A stretch of DNA of 64,000 bases from Agapanthus africanus (taxonomy: Eukaryota; Streptophyta; Magnoliopsida; Asparagales; Amaryllidaceae), in assembly GCA_030015575.1 (NCBI GenBank), contig JASDDO010000014.1, forward strand, positions 170,471,911-170,535,910, in the 5' to 3' direction. This document shows positions 58,882 to 64,000 of this stretch, piece after piece (position 1 is the stretch's first letter; the number at the start of each line of letters is the position of its first letter). The notes under the pieces are model-generated. The model had not been told where the DNA came from, did not search any database, and was given only the letters and a program-made list of their open reading frames with translations. A program made the translations under genes and the position numbers.

Positions 58882-59691
58882 TGACGTATTTCCGCGACGG
58901 GGTCATATGGATGCCGTATTTCCGAGACGGGGTCATATGGATGACGTATTTCCACGACGGGGTCATGTGGATGACGTATTTCCGTGACGGGGTCATGTGG
59001 ATGACGTATTTCCGCGACGGGGTCATGTAGATGACGTATTTCCGAGACGGGGTCATGTGGATGACGTATTTCCGAGACAGGGTCGTGTGGATGACGTATT
59101 TTCGCGACGGGGTCATGTGGATGACGTATTTCCATGACGGGGTCATGTGGATGACGTATTTCCGAGACGGGGTCATGTGGATGACGTATTTCGGCGACAG
59201 GGTCATGTGGATGACGTATTTCCGCGATGGGGTCATGTGGATGACGTATTTCCGTGACGGGTTCATGTGGATGACGTATTTCCGCGACGGGGTCATTTGG
59301 ATGACGTATTTCCGCTACGGGGTCATTTGGATGATGTATTTCCGAGACGGGGTCATGTAGATGACGTATTTCCAAGACGGGGTCATGTAGATGACGTATT
59401 TCCGAGACGGGGTCATTTGGATGACGTATTTCCGTGACGGGGTCATGTAGATGACGTATTTCCGCGACGGGGTCATGTGGATGACGTATTTTCGAGACGG
59501 GGTTATGTGGATGACGTATTTCCGCGACGGGGTCATATGGATGACGTATTTCCGCGACGGGGTCATGTGGATGACGTATTTCCGTGGCGGGGTCATGTGG
59601 ATGACGTATTTCCGAGACGGGGTCATGTGGATGACATATTTCTACGACGGGGTCATGTAGATGACGTATTTCCGTGACGGGGTCATATGGA
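58882..59691. repeat. Minisatellite, 27 units of 30 bases
   Basis: Unit begins GACGTATTTCCG, then (A/C/T)GACGGGGTCATGTGGAT, with a variable pair of bases in the middle (CGCGAC, CGAGAC, CGTGAC, CATGAC) and TGG/TAG at the end. The array holds exactly 27 units of 30 bases (10 codons), so several frames on both strands stay open (for example 58866-59375 minus). No spacers, so not a CRISPR. Tandem repeats in the region between pol and 3' LTR are known from Tat-lineage elements. Confidence 0.92.
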
Positions 59692-60240
59692 TGACGTTGC
59701 GTCTATTGTAATGAGACGAATATCGAAGTGGTCTCTAGGTTGTCCGTAAACCGTTGAGATTTGGCTTCGTTTTCTGATGGAGCCTGGGAAGGGAAGGTGT
59801 GATTCCTCCTTTTTGCGCCCCTGGATTGTATACAGGGATTGATATGATATCACCTGTAGGGCAAAAATTTCATCATTTTTTTTTATTATTTTTTTTCGCG
59901 ATGCTCTATCATTTCAGCTTTTATATCGCGAAAGTCGCGATTGCCCGATCATTTCGTCTATTTTTCGCGGTGCCCAATCATTTCGGCTATTTATTTTATT
60001 TTTACTTGCTGCTTTTTATTGCGAGTTGCCCAATCATTTTGGCTATTTTGCATGCATATATTTTTACTTGCTGATTCTGTTGCAAGTTGCCCCATCATTT
60101 CGGCTATTTCATATGCATGTGTGGCTTGCTGGCTTTTCGCTGCAGGGCTGGAATTTAGACACCGATTTCGGCATCAGCACCGCTACAACTGGGATATTGC
60201 CAGGAGTGAATCATCATTTGCCTCTGTCGATATTGAACAA
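59692..60240. other. Tat copy 2 3' region with short repeats
   Basis: It contains 'GGATTGTATACAGGG...CTGTAGGG' (59822-59860), a module also present in the Tat LTRs and at 60531, and four repeats of TTGCCCAATCATTTCGGCTA near 59940, 59970, 60024 and 60088. ORFs 59799-60367 are low in information and I do not consider them genes. Confidence 0.7.
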
Positions 60241-60470
60241 AGGTGGCTTAGCAAACAGGGTTAGGATCCTGTCGATTAAGGCTTTTGACTTCATGAGCTG
60301 TAAGGGTCTCATGAAGGTATTTCTCCCTACGAGTCGTGAGGATTACGTAGGTGTTTTTTCTCCTTAGGAATCGTGAGGATTCCTAAGTGTATGTTCTCTT
60401 ATATGTCGTAAGGATCTTACAAGAGTGCTTTCTCCTTATAAGTCGAGAGGACTTACAAGGGCCGTTCATT
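60240..60470. repeat. Five-hairpin array II
   Basis: CTTCATGAG/CTCATGAAG, CCTACG/CGTAGG, CTTAGGAAT/ATTCCTAAG, CTTAT-type, and CCTTATAAG/CTTACAAGG (one mismatch), in the order of array I. The lead-in 'GGTGGCTTAGCAAACAGG' resembles that of arrays I and III. Confidence 0.85.
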
Positions 60471-60574
60471 GTGCAAACATATCCCTAGTCACGGATGGGA
60501 CTTTGTTAGGGAAATGTTTATTCGCGCCCGTGGATTGTATACAAGGGTCAATATTGAGCCACTTGTAGGACGGT

Positions 60575-60815
60575 ATTGGAGGTTATGGTGGCTGCTTAAG
60601 AACAGCTTCAGATCCATGTAACTTAAGACTTTTGAATCTTATGAGCCGTGAGGGTCTCAAAGAGGGTTCTCCTTACGAGTCATGAGGATCTCGCAAGTGT
60701 AATTTCTCCTTAGGAATCATGGGGATCCCTAAGTGTGTTGCTCCCTTGTGAGTCGTAAGGATCTCACGCAGGTGGTTTCTCCTCACAAGGTCGAGAGGAC
60801 CTTGCAAGTGTCTTT
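60575..60815. repeat. Five-hairpin array III
   Basis: CTTATGAG/CTCAAAGAG (imperfect), CTTACGAG/CTCGCAAG (one mismatch), CTTAGG/CCTAAG, GTGAG/CTCAC, and CAAGGTC/GACCTTG, with loops as in arrays I and II. Confidence 0.85.
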
Positions 60816-61017
60816 CAACGAGATTGCGCCCTTTCGGGTTTTCACAAAACTCGCCGATAGCCTTGCTGTTTTTACTCGCGGATCCCTTTCGGGTTTTCAT
60901 CCGCACCCTTTTTGCTTATGGACATACCGTTTTTTCTTTTTTTTTATTCTTTTTTTTTGTATCAGCCTTGGGATGTTGTAATCCACCATAGTTTATCGAC
61001 GTCTCGGTCAACAGCTA

Positions 61018-61130
61018 GTTTTAGGACGTAGTGGTCCATTGTCAGTTTAAGGACGTTTCGGTCCGTCGTTAGTTTAAGGACGTTTCGGTCTGTCGTTAGT
61101 TTAAGGACGTTTCGGTCCGTTGCTCGGCTA
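61018..61130. repeat. GGAC/GTCC dyads outside the LTR
   Basis: Four units GGAC-GTAGTG-GTCC, GGAC-GTTTCG-GTCC, GGAC-GTTTCG-GTCT, GGAC-GTTTCG-GTCC at about 28-base spacing with linker 'GTCGTTAGTTTAA'. The same dyad as the 22-base arrays of the LTRs but with another linker. Confidence 0.85.
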
Positions 61131-61210
61131 CTACTTATAGAGTTCGGGCTTAGGAAGATAGCGAGCGGACATAGTCGTCGTCATCTATCGTTGACCTAGG
61201 CTGTGACTCG

Positions 61211-62570
61211 TCAGGCGTAGTATTTCTTTAGGAAGCGACCGTTTATTGGCCTAAAAGGTCTTTCACCATGCATGTCGATGAGTAGGTAAGCTCCACCCTG
61301 GTAGACTTTGTCTATGATATACGAGCCTTCATAATTCGGCTCGAATTTTCCCCGCTTGGCGCGATTGGGGATCATAGGCCTCTTGACCACTAGCACGAGT
61401 TCGCCTTGGTGGAATGTTCTAGGTCTAGTCAATATTTCGTATGAGCGCATCATCCTTGCTTTATAAGCCTCCAGATTTTGTTGCGCTATGAGCCGGGTTT
61501 CATCAAAGGCATCGAGCTCCTCAAGCCGAAGGTGAGCATTCTCTTCGTCCGTTAGCTTGTAGTGAACTGCCACTCGTAGAGATGGCAATTCAATCTCGAG
61601 GGGGAGTACCGCCTCTGTACCGAATACCAATGCGTACGGCGTTGTGTTCGTGGCCGTTTTGAACGTTTCGATACGCCCAGAGAGCTTCATGCAATCTCCC
61701 GTGCCAGTCCTTCTTATTTCAGGACACCGTCTTTTTCACAATCTTCGTCAAGGTCTTGTTGAAAGCCTCAGCTAGACCGTTAGCTCGAGAATTATAGACT
61801 GAGGAGTATCTCCAGTCTATGTTATGCTGTTGTGTGAAGCGGCTGATCTTGTGGCTTCTATAGGCTGGCCCATTATCGGAGATGATCCGTCACGGAGTTC
61901 CAAACCGATAAATGACGTGCGTCTTGAAGAAATGGAGGATATTCTCCGTCTTCACTTCCCTCAGCGGTACTGCTTCTGCCCATTTGGAGAAGTAATCAGT
62001 TGTCGCCAAAATGAATCGATATCCTCTGGACGATACTGGTTCGATGGGCCCGATTATGTCGGTTCCCCACATTTTGAACGGCCAGCTAGCCACCGTTGGA
62101 TGTATTGGATTTGGATGCTGATGGATAAAGTCCCCGTGAATCTGGCATGAGTGGAACTTCTTCGCGTATTCGAGGCAGTCTTGGATCATCGTGGGCCAAT
62201 AATAACCCATTCGTTTGATCTTCAGCTTCATCTTCGGCCCGGCTTGGTGAGAACCGCAGAGTCCGTCGTGAGTTTCTTGGATGACTCTCCTTGCCTCTTT
62301 AGGTCCTAGGCATCTTAGCCACAGGGAATCAAATGACCTCTTATATAAAGTGTCATTGACGAAAGCAAAAGACAGAGCTCGTTTCATAAGCTGATGTCTT
62401 GAGGACGCATCTTCAGATACTCGACGGGATTTGAAGTAGTCTATAAAGAATTCTCTCCAATCCACATCCTTTTCCTGGTCTATTATTTGTAGAGTCGTTT
62501 GCTCGGTCACTCCCTTTTCTTCGGACGACTCCGGAGATATTTCTGCCGGTGCGAGAACCCGACGGCTTTG
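61211..62570 (-). pseudogene. Tat copy 2 pol: integrase
   Basis: The minus strand encodes an integrase: zinc-binding part with 'HDGLCGSHQAGPKMKLKIKR' and 'YAKKFHSCQIHGDF' (about 62140-62280), core 'WGTDIIGPIEPVSSRGYRFI' and 'ATTDYFSKWAEAVPLREVKT' (about 61930-62080), then 'TTPYALVFGTEAVLPLEIEL' and the C-terminal 'YEGSYIIDKVYQGGAYLLID' with 'PINGRFLKKYYA' end (61211-61690). This Tat-type integrase has no chromodomain. Broken in a few places. Confidence 0.88.
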
Positions 62571-63230
62571 CACAACGATCCTCAAGTCATCGAGGTTCTC
62601 GTCAGCCAGTTCTTTAACGAGCTTGGCCAATGCATATGCTTTGCTATTTTTCGCACGCGGTATGCTTTCCAAGGTGTAGGAAGGAATTTGAGTCAGCAGT
62701 CGCTGTACTCTCTCGCCGTACTTCACCAACTCTGGTTTGCACGTTTGATAGTCGCCGTTTACTTGACTAACGACCAATTGGGAATCTCCGTATATGAGGA
62801 GGTTTTCAATTCCCATGACGATAGCGATCTCGAGAACTGCTATCAAAGCTTCATATTCGGCTTCATTGTTTGTCCTCAGCTCTGTTAAGGAGAAGGCAAA
62901 GCGCATTATCCCTCCTTATGGAGTCACGAAGATGAGGCCTACCCCTGATTTGATTATGGGGGTGCTTTGTTTGCGCTTCTTCATGGAAGATGCTCCGTCG
63001 AAGTAGAGTTCCCATTGGGTATCATTCTCTCTTCTCTCCCCGTCGATCGTGTCAAACGCATGTTCGTCTGGCAGTTTGCAATTCAAAGGAGAATTGGCAG
63101 GTATCGGATGCTCAGCGAGGAAATCGGCGATGGCCTGGCCTTTCACTGCCTTAAGAGGACGATAAGTTATCGAGAACTCCATCAATAGCAGGGCCCATTT
63201 AGCGAGTCATCCTGTTAATATGGCCTTCGA
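62571..63230 (-). pseudogene. Tat copy 2 pol: archaeal-type RNase H
   Basis: 'WELYFDGASSMKKRKQSTPI' (62940-63040), 'ELRTNNEAEYEALIAVLE', 'LLIYGDSQLVVSQVNGDYQT' and 'AKNSKAYALAKLVKELADEN' match the block at 4161-4925. Upstream, 'EFSITYRPLKAVKGQAIADF' (63110-63185) is the linker that follows the ordinary RNase H in Tat elements. Fossil. Confidence 0.88.
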
Positions 63231-64000
63231 CATCAAGTATTTGAGGGGATCCACCTTTGATATGAGATGGACCTCATGCGCCAATGCGTAGTGTCTGAGC
63301 TTCGTTATTGCGAAGATCAACGCCAAGCAGTGTCTTTCAATGGGAGAGTAGTTGCTTTCTGCCCCCAGGAGAACTCGAATCAGATAGTAGAGAGCTCTTT
63401 CTTTTCCTTGATCGTTCTCTTGTGCTCACAGCGCGCCTAAAGAACCTTCGAGGGCTGTTGTATACAGAATGAGAGGCTTTCCCTTGACCGGAGCAGTCAG
63501 TCCCGGCGGGTTCTGCAGGTATTGCTTGATTTCATCCAGTGCATTTTGGCATTTGTGATCCCAGACGAAAGGGGTTCCCTTCTTCATCAGGTGACTGTAA
63601 GGACGGCACTTGCCTGAGAGATTGGCTATAAATCTCCAGATATACGCGAGCTTCCCTTGGAGAGACCGCAATTGCTTGAGAGTCCTTGGCGGAGGCATTT
63701 CCATAATCGCCTTGATCTTTCACGGATCTATCTCGATGCCTCAGTGTCGGACGATGAATCCTACGAATTTGCCCGAGGAAACTCTGAACGCGCATTTGAG
63801 AGGGTTCATATTCAAGTTGTATTGCCGAAGGCGCTGAAACACGATCTTTAGATGCTCTAAATGTTCCTCGTATGATTTGCTTTTAACTACGAGGTCGTCG
63901 ATATAGCATTCAACGATTTCATGTATGAGATCGTCGAAAATTTTCGTCATAGCCCTTTGATAGGTGGCGCCGGCGTTCTTTAGACCGAAGGGCATCACCT
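63231..64000 (-). pseudogene. Tat copy 2 pol: reverse transcriptase and RNase H
   Basis: 'PFGLKNAGATYQRAMTKIFD' and catalytic 'CYIDDLVVKSKSYEEHLEHL' (63741-63998), then 'RTLKQLRSLQGKLAYIWRFI' and 'KGTPFVWDHKCQNALDEIKQ' (63426-63704), reverse transcriptase palm to thumb and the start of RNase H. The gene continues beyond the right edge of the window. Fossil. Confidence 0.9.

Larger units (their letters stand above)
45932..64000 (-). mobile_element. Tat copy 2: large Tat-lineage element with antisense PMD gene
   Basis: The outer border TGTTCCCTG at 45932 matches the Tat LTR starts at 2976 and 9405. From left to right: 3' LTR 45932-53592 (with a solo LTR at 48834-52704), antisense plus-strand PMD gene 53625-58390, hairpin arrays and minisatellite 58600-61140, and minus-strand pol 61211-64000, which leaves the window. 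Leader, gag and 5' LTR are outside. Tat-lineage elements are known for extra ORFs, often antisense, between pol and 3' LTR, and for tandem repeats there; this copy shows both. It is broken, with several breaks in pol and PMD. Confidence 0.85.

Noticed and set aside
58866-59375. Minus-strand ORF of 169 codons with a 10-residue repeat
   Set aside because: A 30-base minisatellite without stop words opens several frames on both strands; there is no start context or domain.
58882-59691. CRISPR-like direct repeats
   Set aside because: Units are head-to-tail with no spacers, and the setting is a plant retroelement.
59799-60367. Plus-strand ORFs rich in Phe, Leu and Ile (possible membrane proteins)
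   Set aside because: They overlap in three frames over T-rich repeats of the Tat 3' region, with no consistent start or domain.

Overview
The window is plant nuclear DNA made almost entirely of nested transposable elements. I see no ordinary host gene and no rRNA, genuine tRNA or CRISPR array. The evidence for a flowering plant is the set of element types: Ty3/gypsy chromoviruses with an integrase-linked chromodomain (Tekay/Del type), Tat-lineage Ty3/gypsy elements with a second RNase H and an antisense plant-mobile-domain (PMD) gene, a Copia-type LTR with an initiator-Met primer site, and a CACTA (En/Spm) remnant with an intron-split ORF. Nothing narrows the species. Such layering is typical of gene-poor, heterochromatic parts of a large plant genome.

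Layout. 1-2254: edge and long LTR of a minus-strand Copia-type element that continues to the left, inserted in an old Tat LTR end (2255-2463). 2464-16227: a plus-strand chromovirus (here T1) whose gag is split by a minus-strand Tat element (Tat copy 1, 2976-12074) with target duplication GCCGT on both sides; Tat copy 1 itself carries an incomplete LTR of chromovirus T3 (4926-7697). 16228-25601: the pol end and 3' LTR of a second chromovirus (T2), with a 4.4-kb solo LTR inside that LTR (duplication ATAGT). 25602-27135: reduced T2 internal remnant, a chimeric T2/T1 LTR, and a T1 gag start. 27136-32162: an old element with a tRNA-Asp-type primer site, carrying a solo T1 LTR. 32408-43410: a nearly whole, rather young minus-strand chromovirus T3 with two 3.05-kb LTRs and duplication TATGT. 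43416-45155: CACTA remnant. 45156-45931: start of a T2-type LTR. 45932-64000: Tat copy 2 (minus strand), running off the right edge, with 3' LTR, a 3.9-kb solo LTR in it, an antisense PMD gene, hairpin arrays, a 27-unit minisatellite, and pol.

The most unusual signal is in the Tat elements. Their LTRs and the stretch between pol and the 3' LTR consist largely of short inverted repeats set side by side: arms of 4-9 bases round loops of about 2-10 bases. Where two copies can be compared, the arms differ but often stay paired. Three kinds are visible: 22-base GGAC/GTCC units in the LTRs, X-TTT-X' units in the LTRs, and 5-hairpin arrays repeated three times around the minisatellite. I know of no name for this architecture. 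Element names T1, T2 and T3 are local labels. All retroelement coding regions are treated as fossils.
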